A DNA stretch of 33,696 bases, taken from the NCBI GenBank assembly GCA_937958785.1, contig CALGMY010000270.1, forward strand, positions 1 to 33,696, given 5' to 3'. The DNA comes from an uncultured Gammaproteobacteria bacterium. GTDB taxonomy: Bacteria; Pseudomonadota; Gammaproteobacteria; Steroidobacterales; GCA-2729495. How positions within the stretch are numbered: position 1 is the first letter of the stretch; each line of letters opens with the position of its first letter. The notes below the pieces were generated by a model. It was given only the letters and a program-made list of their open reading frames with translations. It did no database searches and was not told the DNA's origin. The translations under genes were made by a program, and so were the position numbers. Positions 14,148 through 23,577 of this stretch are shown piece by piece.

Positions 14148-14909
14148 ATGTCCCAATACCTGTTTGGTGCCGGCATCTTGTGGGGAACGCCCCTCACGGA
14201 TGCGACCGGGGCGGCCATCGCAAATCCCACGCCGGTCCAGTTCGGGGCCCTGCAGAACGTCAGCCTCGACATCAGCTTCGAAAACAAGATGCTCCACGGC
14301 AGCAACCAGTTCCCGCTGGCGGTGGGTCGTGGCAAGGGCAAGATCTCCGGCAAGGCCTCGGCCGCCCAGATCAATGGTGCCCTGTGGAACTCGGTGTTCT
14401 TCGGGCAGACGCTCACCGCCGGGATCATCTCGGACGTCTACGACACGACCGGCGCCGCGATTCCGACCACGCCGTTCCAGATCACCCCGACGGTGCCGAG
14501 CTCGGGCACCTGGACGGCGGACCTCGGCGTCCGGAATTCCCTGGGCCTGCCGATGACCAGGGTCGCGTCTTCGCCGACCACCGGCCAGTACTCGGTGTCG
14601 GCCGGCGTGTACACGTTCGCCTCGGCGGATACCGGCAACACGGTGTTCATCAGCTACCAGTACACGGCGACGTCGACGACCGCTCGCAAGAGCACGGTGG
14701 TGAACCAGCCCATGGGCTACGCGCCGGTCTTCCGCTGCGACCTGCTGCTGCCGTACCAGGGCAAGAGCTTCATCGTCTCCTTGCCCCAGTGCATCAGCAC
14801 GAAGCTGGCTCTCGCCACCAAGCTGGACGACTTCTCCATGCCGGAGTTCGACTTCGAGGCCTTTGCCGACTCTGCCGGCAACGTCCTGACCTACGGCATG
14901 AGCGAGTAA
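14148..14909 (+). CDS. Major tail (tube) protein
   Basis: This is 253 residues from ATG 14148, chosen because GGAGGAG lies eight bases upstream; an upstream in-frame ATG at 14061 would read through the terminator hairpin. The sequence is beta-rich and Thr/Ser/Gly-rich, starting MSQYLFGAGILWGTPLTDAT with tube motifs SLDISFENKMLHGSNQFPLA and GRGKGKISGKASAAQINGAL. The C-terminus LDDFSMPEFDFEAFADSAGN is typical. It polymerises as the tail tube around the tape measure. Its own strong ribosome site and preceding terminator indicate separate, high expression. Confidence 0.75.
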   Translation: MSQYLFGAGILWGTPLTDATGAAIANPTPVQFGALQNVSLDISFENKMLHGSNQFPLAVGRGKGKISGKASAAQINGALWNSVFFGQTLTAGIISDVYDTTGAAIPTTPFQITPTVPSSGTWTADLGVRNSLGLPMTRVASSPTTGQYSVSAGVYTFASADTGNTVFISYQYTATSTTARKSTVVNQPMGYAPVFRCDLLLPYQGKSFIVSLPQCISTKLALATKLDDFSMPEFDFEAFADSAGNVLTYGMSE

Positions 14910-14916
14910 CCGGGGG

Positions 14917-15267
14917 ATGGCGCAGCAGGCGATCTACCCTGGCATCGAGAAGGAGCTGGGCGGGAAGGCCTACGTCATTCCGCCGCTCTCTCTCGGCCAG
15001 GTGCGGCGACTCCAGAATCAGCTGGAAAAGTGGACCGGCGCCGTGGACGACAAGTCCGTGGCGGTGTGCATCGAGACGGTACACGCGGCGCTGTCGCGGA
15101 ACTACCCGGACGTCACCGTCGAGCAGGTCGAGGAGTGGCTCGACCTCGGGAACATGGTCGAGCTCATGCAGGCGGTCATGGACGTGTCCGGCATGCTGAG
15201 AAAGGCCGAAGAGGAAAAAAAAGCCCAGGCGGGGATGTCGACTGGGACCAGCTCCTCTGCCACCTGA
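14917..15267 (+). CDS. Tail assembly chaperone G
   Basis: This 116-residue protein begins MAQQAIYPGIEKELGGKAYV. It is helical, with LSLGQVRRLQNQLEKWTG and VEQVEEWLDLGNMVELMQAV, as in lambda gpG-like chaperones that coat the tape measure during assembly. Near the end a run of eight A (15215-15222), in the frame gaa aaa aaa gcc, forms a slippery site. The zero-frame ends MSTGTSSSAT at 15267. A -1 shift yields the longer GT fusion. Confidence 0.8.
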   Translation: MAQQAIYPGIEKELGGKAYVIPPLSLGQVRRLQNQLEKWTGAVDDKSVAVCIETVHAALSRNYPDVTVEQVEEWLDLGNMVELMQAVMDVSGMLRKAEEEKKAQAGMSTGTSSSAT

Positions 15268-15536
15268 TCGGCACCACCGGTCACTCGATCCGGCAGATCC
15301 TCGAGGAGTGGGACATACCCCGCGTAGAGGCCTGGCAGACGTACTGCGACGCTTCTCCGCCCCTGCAGGTCATGGTCCAGGCGTACCTCAACTTCAAGCC
15401 CATCAAGCGGTCCACCGGCGGTGACCTCGGCGAGCTGCTGCAGACGCTTCAGGCCTTCCCCGGCGCCGCGCCGATGGATCCGGAGCGGCCCGTGGACCTG
15501 ACCCCGGGCCCTTCCCCGGCAACGCCTCAGCCGTAG
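15222..15536 (+). CDS. T extension of the tail chaperone, made by -1 frameshift
   Basis: Read in the -1 frame from the slippery A run, the sequence continues as SPGGDVDWDQLLCHLIGTTG with a helical body (HSIRQILEEWDIPRVEAWQT, LGELLQTLQAFPG), about 105 residues, ending before the tape measure gene. It has no credible independent start: upstream in this frame is arginine-rich shadow sequence. This is the GT arrangement of lambda. The full fusion spans 14917-15536, about 206 residues. Confidence 0.85.
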   Translation, partial: SPGGDVDWDQLLCHLIGTTGHSIRQILEEWDIPRVEAWQTYCDASPPLQVMVQAYLNFKPIKRSTGGDLGELLQTLQAFPGAAPMDPERPVDLTPGPSPATPQP

Positions 15537-15545
15537 ACAGGGACC

Positions 15546-18038
15546 ATGACGAAGGACGTAGATCTCAAGATCACCGGCGATCCCGAGGGCCTCGAAGCGG
15601 CCCTGGGGAAGGCGAAGTCCGCCGTCCGTACGGCCGTCGGCGACATGGAGCGGGGCTTCGCCGGCCTCAACAACGCGCTCCAGGTGGCCCAGCGGGCCAT
15701 GGTGGCGTTCGCCGCCGTCCTGGGCGGGGGCGCGGCCTTCAAGGCCGCGGTTGACTCCACGGTCAACCTCTCGAAGGAGTCCGTCGAGCTCGGCCGGTCC
15801 CTCGGCATCGGCGCTACCGAGGCCTCGGTGCTCACGGCCGCCCTGGACGACATCTACGCCACCTCCGACCAGGTGACTGCGGCCACCTCGAAGATTGCCC
15901 AGACGCTCAACACTGATGAGCAGGCGTTTGCGCGCCTCGGCGTGGCCACCCGTGACCAGAACGGACACTTTCGCAACTCCTTCGACATCCTGCTGGATGT
16001 CAACGGCCGGCTGAACGAGCTCAAGGAGGGCACCGACCGGAACATCGCGGGCCAGCAGATCTTCGGCAAGGCCTGGGCATCCATGGCGCCGCTGCTCAAG
16101 CTCAACGCCGACCTGATGGCGGAGACCAGGGAGAAGGCCGCCGCTCTCGGCCTCGTGATCGGTCAGGAGGATGTCGAGGCCACCATCCGGTATCGGGCCG
16201 CCCTGAACGACGCTGGGAATGTCATGCAGGCCTTCCAGAAGGTCATCGGCGACGCCCTGCTGCCCAGCCTTACGGAAACCGCCACCTGGTTCGCTGACAT
16301 CGGCCCCCGGGCTGTACAGCTCCTCCGGAACGCCATCGCCGGTATTACTCAGACCTTCATCGTGGTCCAGGCCGCCTTCGTGGGCTTCGGCCAGGCCATG
16401 GGCTCCATAGCGACCCAGGTCGTCACCGTGTTCACCGCCCTCGGCAGGGTCATTGCCCTGGCCCTGAAGGGCGACTTCTCCGGGGCGAAGGCGGCGTGGA
16501 CAGAAGGCCTGGCGGCGCTGGATGCGATCGCCGAGGCAGCCGACGAGGACCGCATCGCCCGGGAAGCCCGGACCGCGGCCCGGATCGCGGCCGTCTGGGA
16601 CCAGGCCAGCAACCCGAAGCGCACGCCGGTGGAGGCGCCGGCCGGCGGCGGCACCTTCACCGAGACCGACGAGTCCGGCAAGAACCGCATGAGCGGCTGG
16701 CAGACCGGGCTGGATGAAGCGAAGGCCGCCTGGTCCGAGCAGCAGCGCCTGGAGGGCTCCTTCCGCGAGTACTCGAAGGAGCAGGAGGTGGCCTACTGGC
16801 AGGACATCCTCGCCACCCAGCGCCTTAGCACGGCCGAGCGGCTCAGCGTTCGATCGAAGGTCGCCCAGCTCCAGCTGGCGATCGACAAGGAGGCGTTCGC
16901 TGCCGAGATCGAAAACCTGAAGTCCGGCCTGGCCGAGTTCAAGGAGAACGGCGAGGCCCGGCTGGCCATCGCCCGCGAAATCGCCGAACGGATGCGGACC
17001 GCCTACGGCGAGGACTCTCAGCAGTACGCGGCCGCCCGCAAGGACGTGGTCGCCACCGAGCGGCAGATCGCCGCCGACCTCCTCCAGGAGCGCCAGGAGT
17101 TCGTCGAGCGCAGCGCGGCCATCGCCCTGGCCGACGTGGACGCGGACGAGCTCGCGGCCCGGGAGCGGGCGGCACTCAACCTGCAGACCACCGAGGAGCT
17201 GCTCCAGCAGGAGCGCGAGTTCGAGGACCGGCGATACGAGATCCGGCGTCAGGCCCTGGAGGCCATCAAGCAGCTCGAGGCGGCCTCGGGGGACAAGGAC
17301 CCGGACAAGATCCGCAAGCTGCTGTCCGAGATCGAGGCCCTCGAGCTCGAGCACCACCAGCGGCAGCGGGAGATTCGTACCCGCCAGGTGATCGAGAGCC
17401 AGCGGGAGTGGCTAGGGGCCCTGCGCCAGATGGAGGGGGGCTTCAAGACCGCCATCGCCGGCATGCTCAAGGGCACCACCACGTTCGCTGAGGGCATGCG
17501 GCAGATGACGGCGGCCGTAGTAGGCGCCGTCATCGACATGATCGCCCAGCTGGCCGCTCAGTGGCTCGTGGCGCAGATTGCCCAGATCGTCGGGGTCAAG
17601 ACCACCACGGCCAGCACGATCGCGGCCAAGGCCGCGGAGGCCGGCGCCGCCGGCACGGCGTCCTGGGCGGGCGCCCCCTGGCCCATCAACATGGGCGCCC
17701 CGGCCTTCGGCGCGGCCATGGCGGCCGCTGCTGGGGCCTACAGCGCCGGCCTGTCGGCCGCCGGCGGCTTCGACATCCCGTCGAACCTCAACCCGGTAAC
17801 CCAGCTGCACGCCCGGGAGATGGTGCTCCCGGCCGACCTGGCGGACACCGTCCGCGCCATGGCGGGCGTCGCCGGCGCCGGTGGTGGGGGCGGCTACCGG
17901 CAGGCAGGCAGCATCAGCATCCACGCCGTCGACTCCCGGAGCATCAAGCGGCTGTTCCAGGATCCTAATAACCGCCGGCACCTCTTCGATGCCGTGGTGG
18001 CGAAGGCCGGCAGCCGGATAGGCCGTCGACCCCGATGA
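15546..18038 (+). CDS. Tail tape measure protein, lambda gpH type
   Basis: This 830-residue protein begins MTKDVDLKITGDPEGLEAAL. Residues about 40-60 are hydrophobic (MVAFAAVLGGGAAF). Long coiled-coil regions follow in the middle (about 380-600, for example QEVAYWQDILATQRLSTAER). A hydrophobic C-terminal part (MTAAVVGAVIDMIAQLAAQW) precedes Gly-rich sequence and a basic end (VAKAGSRIGRRPR). It sets tail length and may be involved in DNA ejection; at this length a tail of modest size is expected. It follows the G/GT genes and overlaps the next gene by four bases (ATGA). Confidence 0.9.
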   Translation: MTKDVDLKITGDPEGLEAALGKAKSAVRTAVGDMERGFAGLNNALQVAQRAMVAFAAVLGGGAAFKAAVDSTVNLSKESVELGRSLGIGATEASVLTAALDDIYATSDQVTAATSKIAQTLNTDEQAFARLGVATRDQNGHFRNSFDILLDVNGRLNELKEGTDRNIAGQQIFGKAWASMAPLLKLNADLMAETREKAAALGLVIGQEDVEATIRYRAALNDAGNVMQAFQKVIGDALLPSLTETATWFADIGPRAVQLLRNAIAGITQTFIVVQAAFVGFGQAMGSIATQVVTVFTALGRVIALALKGDFSGAKAAWTEGLAALDAIAEAADEDRIAREARTAARIAAVWDQASNPKRTPVEAPAGGGTFTETDESGKNRMSGWQTGLDEAKAAWSEQQRLEGSFREYSKEQEVAYWQDILATQRLSTAERLSVRSKVAQLQLAIDKEAFAAEIENLKSGLAEFKENGEARLAIAREIAERMRTAYGEDSQQYAAARKDVVATERQIAADLLQERQEFVERSAAIALADVDADELAARERAALNLQTTEELLQQEREFEDRRYEIRRQALEAIKQLEAASGDKDPDKIRKLLSEIEALELEHHQRQREIRTRQVIESQREWLGALRQMEGGFKTAIAGMLKGTTTFAEGMRQMTAAVVGAVIDMIAQLAAQWLVAQIAQIVGVKTTTASTIAAKAAEAGAAGTASWAGAPWPINMGAPAFGAAMAAAAGAYSAGLSAAGGFDIPSNLNPVTQLHAREMVLPADLADTVRAMAGVAGAGGGGGYRQAGSISIHAVDSRSIKRLFQDPNNRRHLFDAVVAKAGSRIGRRPR

Positions 18039-18655
18039 GCTCCCATGTCTATCCGGGTCCCTCGGTGCTGCCTGGCATCACCTGGAACCGGGTCCGCTCC
18101 TACCTGTGGTCCACGGAGGTCCAGACGGCCGTCTCCGGCAAGGAGACCCGGATCAGCTACGCCCAGTACCCCCGGATCCGCTTCCGGCTGACCTACGAGT
18201 TCCTGCGCGACATGGCGGCCTACCAGGAAGTGAAGCGGCTCGCCGGCCTCTTCAACGCGCTCCGCGGCCGGTTCGACACGTGCCTGTTCGTGGATCCCGA
18301 CTTCAACGCGGTCATCTCGGAGCAGTTCGCTACCGGTGATGGCACGACCACGGTCTTCCAGCTCACGGCCACCTACAAGGCCAGCGGCGGTCCGGGCGCG
18401 CCCGAAATCATCCAGAACCTCAACGGCACGCCGGCCCTGTACAACAACGGCTCCCTGGTATCGGGTGGCGCCTACACCCTCAGCCCGACTGGCAGGGTCA
18501 CCTTCGGGACGGCGCCGGCCAACGGCAATCCCCTCACCTGGACCGGCGGATTTCACTACCGGGTGCGGTTCGAGGATGACCAGCTCGAACTCAGCCAGTT
18601 CATGCAGCACCTTTGGGCCTCCAAGGAGGTCGCCTTGATCTCGGTGAAGCTGTGA
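18035..18655 (+). CDS. DUF2460 distal-tail protein
   Basis: This 206-residue protein begins MSSHVYPGPSVLPGITWNRV. RISYAQYPRIRFRLTYEFLR, NALRGRFDTCLFVDPDFNAV and a C-terminal VRFEDDQLELSQFMQHLWAS match the DUF2460 family that links the tail tube to the tip in GTA-like and many proteobacterial phages. A middle domain (GDGTTTVFQLTATYK...) is a beta insertion. It starts in ATGA overlap with the tape measure and overlaps the DUF2163 gene in turn. Confidence 0.82.
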   Translation: MSSHVYPGPSVLPGITWNRVRSYLWSTEVQTAVSGKETRISYAQYPRIRFRLTYEFLRDMAAYQEVKRLAGLFNALRGRFDTCLFVDPDFNAVISEQFATGDGTTTVFQLTATYKASGGPGAPEIIQNLNGTPALYNNGSLVSGGAYTLSPTGRVTFGTAPANGNPLTWTGGFHYRVRFEDDQLELSQFMQHLWASKEVALISVKL

Positions 18656-19629
18656 AGGCCGCCGGGGGCAGCGCGCCGGCGCTGGTGCTCGCCAGCGGCC
18701 AGTTTCACACCGCCGAGCTCTACACGATCGAATTGCCGCCGCCGGCGTCGACCACCCTCCGGTTCACGACCTGGGACGCGCCCTTGACGGTGGCCGGCCA
18801 GACCTACTACCCCCACCTCCTCATCAAGCGGGGATCGGTGGTGCAGCGGGTGGGCGTGGATGTCCAGACCCTGACCCTGGACCTCTACCCGCAGGTGGAC
18901 GGCGATACCATCACGATCGCCGGCGTTCCCATCCTGCAGGCCTGCCGCCTGGGCTACCTGGACTCCTGCCGGATCCTCATGTCGAAGCTATTCATGGCGT
19001 CCCCCGGGGACGTGTCCGCCGGGGCTGTGCCGTGGTTCCAGGGGCGGGTCAGCGACGTGGACGCCACCAGGATCGCGGCCAGGGTCACCATCGAGAGCGA
19101 CATGGCGCTGCTCAATATCGCCATGCCCCGCAACCTGATCCAGGTGGGTTGCACGCACCGGCTGTTCGACGACGGCTGCACCCTGGACTCGGCCAGCTGG
19201 GTTGTCGCCGGCGCCGTCGCCACGGTCAACGTAGACCGCACGGCCATCACCACCAACCTCACCCAGGCGAACGGCTGGTTCGACCTCGGTGTGCTCACCT
19301 GGACGTCCGGGGACCTCTCTGGACTGGTCTGCGCGGTGAAGTCCTACCTCAACTCCAGCGGCGCGGTGACCTTCCTGCGCCAGCTCCCGCGGGCGCCCGT
19401 GGCGTCTGACACCTTCACGATCCTGCCGGGCTGCGACAAGCAGAAGGCGACCTGTTCCGGCAAGTTCTCGAACCTGACCCATTTCCGTGGGTTCCCCTAC
19501 GTGCCCCGGCCGGAGACGCCGTATTCGGGCAGTACCCGGGTGCATACCGCGAAGGAGATGGCCGAGAAGCGGGAGAAGTACAACACCGCCAACAGCCAGG
19601 CCGGTCGCCGGAGGCCGCCCGGTGGGTGA
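18652..19629 (+). CDS. DUF2163 tail hub protein
   Basis: This is 325 residues from GTG 18652, overlapping the previous stop as GTGA. The N-terminal half contains TIELPPPASTTLRFTTWDAP and YYPHLLIKRGSVVQRVGVDV. The C-terminal part has the cysteine-rich NLIQVGCTHRLFDDGCTLDS and PGCDKQKATCSGKFSNLTHF RGFPYVP motifs typical of DUF2163 and its C-terminal BR0599-like region. These conserved Cys and the GFPYVP sequence are diagnostic in GTA-type hub proteins. It overlaps the peptidase gene by eight bases. Confidence 0.85.
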   Translation: MKAAGGSAPALVLASGQFHTAELYTIELPPPASTTLRFTTWDAPLTVAGQTYYPHLLIKRGSVVQRVGVDVQTLTLDLYPQVDGDTITIAGVPILQACRLGYLDSCRILMSKLFMASPGDVSAGAVPWFQGRVSDVDATRIAARVTIESDMALLNIAMPRNLIQVGCTHRLFDDGCTLDSASWVVAGAVATVNVDRTAITTNLTQANGWFDLGVLTWTSGDLSGLVCAVKSYLNSSGAVTFLRQLPRAPVASDTFTILPGCDKQKATCSGKFSNLTHFRGFPYVPRPETPYSGSTRVHTAKEMAEKREKYNTANSQAGRRRPPGG

Positions 19630-20041
19630 CATACGGGCGGCGGTGATCGCCGAAGCCATGAGCTGGGTCGGCACCCCCTACCACCACCTGGCCGCCGTCA
19701 AGGGCGCCGGCGTCGATTGCGCCATGCTCCTGGTAGCCGTCTACAAGGCCGTGGGCGTCCTGGATCCGGAGTTTGACCCGAGGCCGTACTCGCCCCAGTG
19801 GTTCCTGCACCGGTCCGAGGAGAAGTTCATCGGCCATCTGTTGCCGCTGGCCAGCCGGACCCAGACCCCCGTGCCAGGGGATGTGGTCCTGTACCGCTTC
19901 GGCCGCACGGCGTCCCATGGCGCGATCCTCGTGGATCCGGAGCGCATCGTGCACGCGCATCGGCCGTCCCGCCGGGTTGAGCTCTGCGAGCTCCGCCGCC
20001 TCGAGCGGCGCCTGGACAGCTACTGGACGGTGTTGCCGTGA
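19622..20041 (+). CDS. NlpC/P60 tail-tip peptidase (gpK-like)
   Basis: This is 139 residues from GTG 19622. Catalytic residues are visible: C33 in GAGVDCAMLLVAV, H99 in TASHGAILVD, and a later polar residue in VHAHRPSRR. It belongs to the cell-wall peptidases carried at the tail tip to open peptidoglycan during infection. Lambda gpK includes such a domain. It lies between DUF2163 and the J-like gene, as in GTA modules, and overlaps both neighbours. Confidence 0.85.
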   Translation: MGDIRAAVIAEAMSWVGTPYHHLAAVKGAGVDCAMLLVAVYKAVGVLDPEFDPRPYSPQWFLHRSEEKFIGHLLPLASRTQTPVPGDVVLYRFGRTASHGAILVDPERIVHAHRPSRRVELCELRRLERRLDSYWTVLP

Positions 20042-23000
20042 GCGGCCTATTCGGCGGGGGCGGCAGCCAGAGCGCCACCCCGCGGCGTCTCCAGGGCATG
20101 GAGCTCCAGCGGTCTTCATACGGGGAGGTGATCCCGCTGGTCTATGGTCAGGCCCGGGTGGCCCCAACCCTCGTGTGGTACGACGATTTCACAGCCATCC
20201 GCCACTCGGAGGACGTGGGCGGGAAGGGCGGCGGGGGCACGATCACCAGCTACAGCTACACCGCGGCCATGATCCTTGGCCTTTGCGAGGGGCCCATCGC
20301 CAGCGTTCAGGGCATCTGGGCCGACAAGAGCTTCTCCACCGACATCGCCGACTACGGCTTCACGGCCTTCCTCGGCGCGAGCGGCCAGGCCACCTGGTCC
20401 TACCTCACCACCGTGCACCCCACCGAGGCCATCGGCTATGACCTGACGGCCTACGTCGCCGGGACGGACATCGCCCTGGGGTCGCTGGCCTCGATGCCGA
20501 ACTTCACCTTCATCGTTCGCAGCCCGACCAGCTGGAACACCGGCGGGATCTTTGGAGCCCTGCCCTCGGTGATTCTGGAGGACTACCTGACCGACCCGGG
20601 GCACGGGGCCCAGTTCCCTTACCTGGCGGACCTCACGGCCTATGGCACGTACTGCCAGGCCATGGGGCTGTTCCTCAGCCCCGTAGAGCAGACCCAGCGG
20701 GCTGCCGCGGACTTCATTGCCGAGCTGATGCAGATCACTAACAGCAATGTTCGCTGGTCGGCGGGCCAGCTCGAGGTGGTCCCGTATGCCGATGCGCCCG
20801 TGACGGGCAATGGGACGACCTACACGCCTGACATCACGCCCGTCTACGAGATCACCGACGACGACCTGATCTACGACGAAGGAGATGACCCGGTCCGGTT
20901 GGTGCGCCGCGGGCAGTCGGAGACCTACAACCGAATCCGGGTTGAGTACCTGGACAAGGCCACCGGCTACAACACGGCGATCGCCGAGGCCTGGGATGAC
21001 GCCGACATCGCGCTCAACGGCGAGCGGCCGATGCAGACCCTCTCCTTCCACGGCATCGACAATGCCGCCACGGCCCGCCTGGTCGCCCAGCTGGTGCTGC
21101 AGCGGCAGCGCTATATCACGAACACCTTCGTCTTCCGGCTCCGGGCGGACTTCTCGCTCCTGGACCCGATGGACCTTCTCGATCTCACGGACCTCAACCT
21201 GGGGCTTGACTCCCAGCTGGTCCGGATCATCTCCATCACGGACGAGGACAACAACTTCCTCGAGCTGGAGGTGGAAGAGGTCCCGATCGGGGTGCACAAC
21301 TCGCCTCGGTATGACTGGTCCGAGTCCCAGGGCTACGCCGCGAACTACGAGGTGGCCCCCGGCGACATCGATCCGCCGCTGATCTTCGTCGCTCCTCCGT
21401 ACCTGGTTTCCCCGGAGGGTGGGACCGAGATCCTGATTGCTGGCAGTGGCGGTGACAGCTGGGGCGGCGCCACCGTCTGGGCGTCCTTCGACGACCTGGA
21501 CTACCGGGTGGTCGGGGTGATCAACGGCGCCGCCCGTTACGGCGAAACCCTGTCGTCCATGGGGGCGGTGGCGGATCCGGACACCACCACGACCCTGCAG
21601 GTGGAGCTGGCCGATCCGCGCCGCACACTGGAGGGCACCACCACGGCCAACGCGGACGAGCTCCGCAACCTTCTCTGGGTGGACGGCGAGGTGATGAGCT
21701 TCCGGGACGCGGATCTGGTCTCGGCGGGCGTCTACGACCTGGAGTACTTCCGGCGTGGGGTGTACGGGTCGAGTGTGGCCGCCCACTCGACCGGGGCCCC
21801 TTGGGCCCTGCTGGGTGGCGATCTCTTCTCGCTGCCATTCGATCCCGGCCAGGCCGGCCAGACCCTGTATCTCAAGTTCACCTCCTTCAACCTCTACGGG
21901 GGTGGCGAGCAGGCGCTCTCAGACGTGGATCCGGTGACCTTCACGATCCCAACCGGCTTCACCGGCTACTCCGGTTCTGCTGTCCCCATGAGGACCGTGG
22001 GTCAGGCCTCGGTGGCTGGCTTCTCGGCGTTCAAGACGAGCGGCATCGCGGCGCTCGACTCCGCTGTCCGGACCGTCGAGGCCTACGCCAATGGCTGCGC
22101 CTTCAGCTTCACGAGCTCAGCGCCGAATTCGGCCCTGATGTTTGCCGGCCTGGACTACGACGACAGCAACTTCACCTCGGCTCTCTACGCGAATCACTGC
22201 TTCCGGTTCAGCTCCGGTGGCACCATCAAGATCTTCGAGAACAACGTCGACGTCTACACCCACGGCGCCACCAGGACCCCCAGCGACACGTTCACGATCA
22301 CCTACGATGGCCGCAACGTCCGCTACTTCATCAACGGCTCCATAGTGTGGGCGTCGACGCTGGTCGGGAAGACCATGTTCGCGTTGATGAGCTTCTCGAG
22401 CGTTGGTGGGCAGTTCAACAACATCCGATTTGCCCACGCGACCGGCGTCCAGGGTCTGCCCGGCAACCTGACGGTCGGATCACAGTGGGTGGTTGGAAGT
22501 ACCGGCACCCAGGGGAACTTCGAGGACCACTACAACGGGACGAATGCGGATAGCTCCATCGTTCTGGGCGGTGGTAGCTATCCCCTGGGGCCATACGGCC
22601 AGTCGGAGCCGCTGTGGCGGGCTCAGGGCACCGGCACCGGCGCCAACGGCGGGTGGAATAACGACGGGGACATCCTGGGTGTCGATCCGACGAAGAGCTA
22701 CCGGAGCGTGGTCTGGTTCCAGTGGAATGGTACCGGCACGCCCACCATTGCCTTTGGCTTCGACCCGACCAACACGAACAACCTGAACGGAACCTCCAAC
22801 ACCAATCCTTTCGTCTTCAGCGGCAACCCGGCCACCCTGGGCATCACGGCCAACAAGTGGTACCTGGCGGTCGGCATCATGCAGGCCATGAGCTACGGGA
22901 CCGTGGATCTGGGCATTGCCGGCATTTACGACCCGGACACCGGCCAGAACATCTACAACGGCACCGAGTTCAAGTTCGCGGCCGCAGTCCCCACGCAAAT

Positions 23001-23577
23001 GCAGCGGGTCCACCAGACTGGTGCGAACAATGGCAGCTGCGTCACCTACTTCACTAAGCCCCGCTTCGAGGAGATCACGGGAAACGAGCCCACCATCCGG
23101 ACCCTGCTGTCACCATCCGGCCTGCTGGCATACCTCGACGAGGTCGACACAGGCAATATGGCCTCGGAGGCCGCCAGTGCGGTGCGCACGGCCAGCAGTA
23201 CTAGCAACCAGACCGTGCCAAATGACAGCTCCGTTAAAGAGCTACTCGCGATCACGATCACGACCACCGGCGGGGTGGTGTCCATCGATGTCAACGCCAT
23301 CGTGAGTTTTGCCCTGAACGGCGCCAGCGGCGCCTTCACCTGGCTGACGTTGACGATCGACGGATCTTCGGCGACCTCGCTCTCTAACAGCCTGAACTTC
23401 CCGCCGATGGTGTCCGGCACAATCTCTAATGGGGCAGTGAACGGCGTTCGCACCCACACGCCGGCCGCCGGAACCCACACCTATCGGCTCACGGCGGTCA
23501 ACACGACCGACTACGGGGGTAGCCCCACGATGTCCGTCGCCGAGTGCTACATGAAGCTCCGGGAGTACAAGCGGTGA
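20038..23577 (+). CDS. J-like tail tip / host-specificity protein
   Basis: This 1179-residue protein starts at GTG 20038 with a Gly-rich start (MSGLFGGGGSQSATPRRLQG). The N-terminal half has ELQRSSYGEVIPLVYGQARV and a GTITSYSYTAAMILGLCEGP strand region, with the hub domain FIAELMQITNSNVRWSAGQL EVVPYAD at about 230-260, as in phage tail proteins of the J type. From about residue 650 the protein changes to Thr/Gly/Asn-rich beta sequence, with a lectin-like stretch (DTFTITYDGRNVRYFINGSI VWAS), suggesting receptor or carbohydrate binding. It closes the tip complex. Confidence 0.85.
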   Translation: MSGLFGGGGSQSATPRRLQGMELQRSSYGEVIPLVYGQARVAPTLVWYDDFTAIRHSEDVGGKGGGGTITSYSYTAAMILGLCEGPIASVQGIWADKSFSTDIADYGFTAFLGASGQATWSYLTTVHPTEAIGYDLTAYVAGTDIALGSLASMPNFTFIVRSPTSWNTGGIFGALPSVILEDYLTDPGHGAQFPYLADLTAYGTYCQAMGLFLSPVEQTQRAAADFIAELMQITNSNVRWSAGQLEVVPYADAPVTGNGTTYTPDITPVYEITDDDLIYDEGDDPVRLVRRGQSETYNRIRVEYLDKATGYNTAIAEAWDDADIALNGERPMQTLSFHGIDNAATARLVAQLVLQRQRYITNTFVFRLRADFSLLDPMDLLDLTDLNLGLDSQLVRIISITDEDNNFLELEVEEVPIGVHNSPRYDWSESQGYAANYEVAPGDIDPPLIFVAPPYLVSPEGGTEILIAGSGGDSWGGATVWASFDDLDYRVVGVINGAARYGETLSSMGAVADPDTTTTLQVELADPRRTLEGTTTANADELRNLLWVDGEVMSFRDADLVSAGVYDLEYFRRGVYGSSVAAHSTGAPWALLGGDLFSLPFDPGQAGQTLYLKFTSFNLYGGGEQALSDVDPVTFTIPTGFTGYSGSAVPMRTVGQASVAGFSAFKTSGIAALDSAVRTVEAYANGCAFSFTSSAPNSALMFAGLDYDDSNFTSALYANHCFRFSSGGTIKIFENNVDVYTHGATRTPSDTFTITYDGRNVRYFINGSIVWASTLVGKTMFALMSFSSVGGQFNNIRFAHATGVQGLPGNLTVGSQWVVGSTGTQGNFEDHYNGTNADSSIVLGGGSYPLGPYGQSEPLWRAQGTGTGANGGWNNDGDILGVDPTKSYRSVVWFQWNGTGTPTIAFGFDPTNTNNLNGTSNTNPFVFSGNPATLGITANKWYLAVGIMQAMSYGTVDLGIAGIYDPDTGQNIYNGTEFKFAAAVPTQMQRVHQTGANNGSCVTYFTKPRFEEITGNEPTIRTLLSPSGLLAYLDEVDTGNMASEAASAVRTASSTSNQTVPNDSSVKELLAITITTTGGVVSIDVNAIVSFALNGASGAFTWLTLTIDGSSATSLSNSLNFPPMVSGTISNGAVNGVRTHTPAAGTHTYRLTAVNTTDYGGSPTMSVAECYMKLREYKR

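Noticed and set aside
15102..17357. A 751-residue minus-strand frame
   Set aside because: Antisense to the G/GT and tape measure genes with low-complexity L/G/D/V composition.
20116..21786. A 556-residue minus-strand frame
   Set aside because: Antisense to the J-like gene; V/R/G/D-rich shadow.
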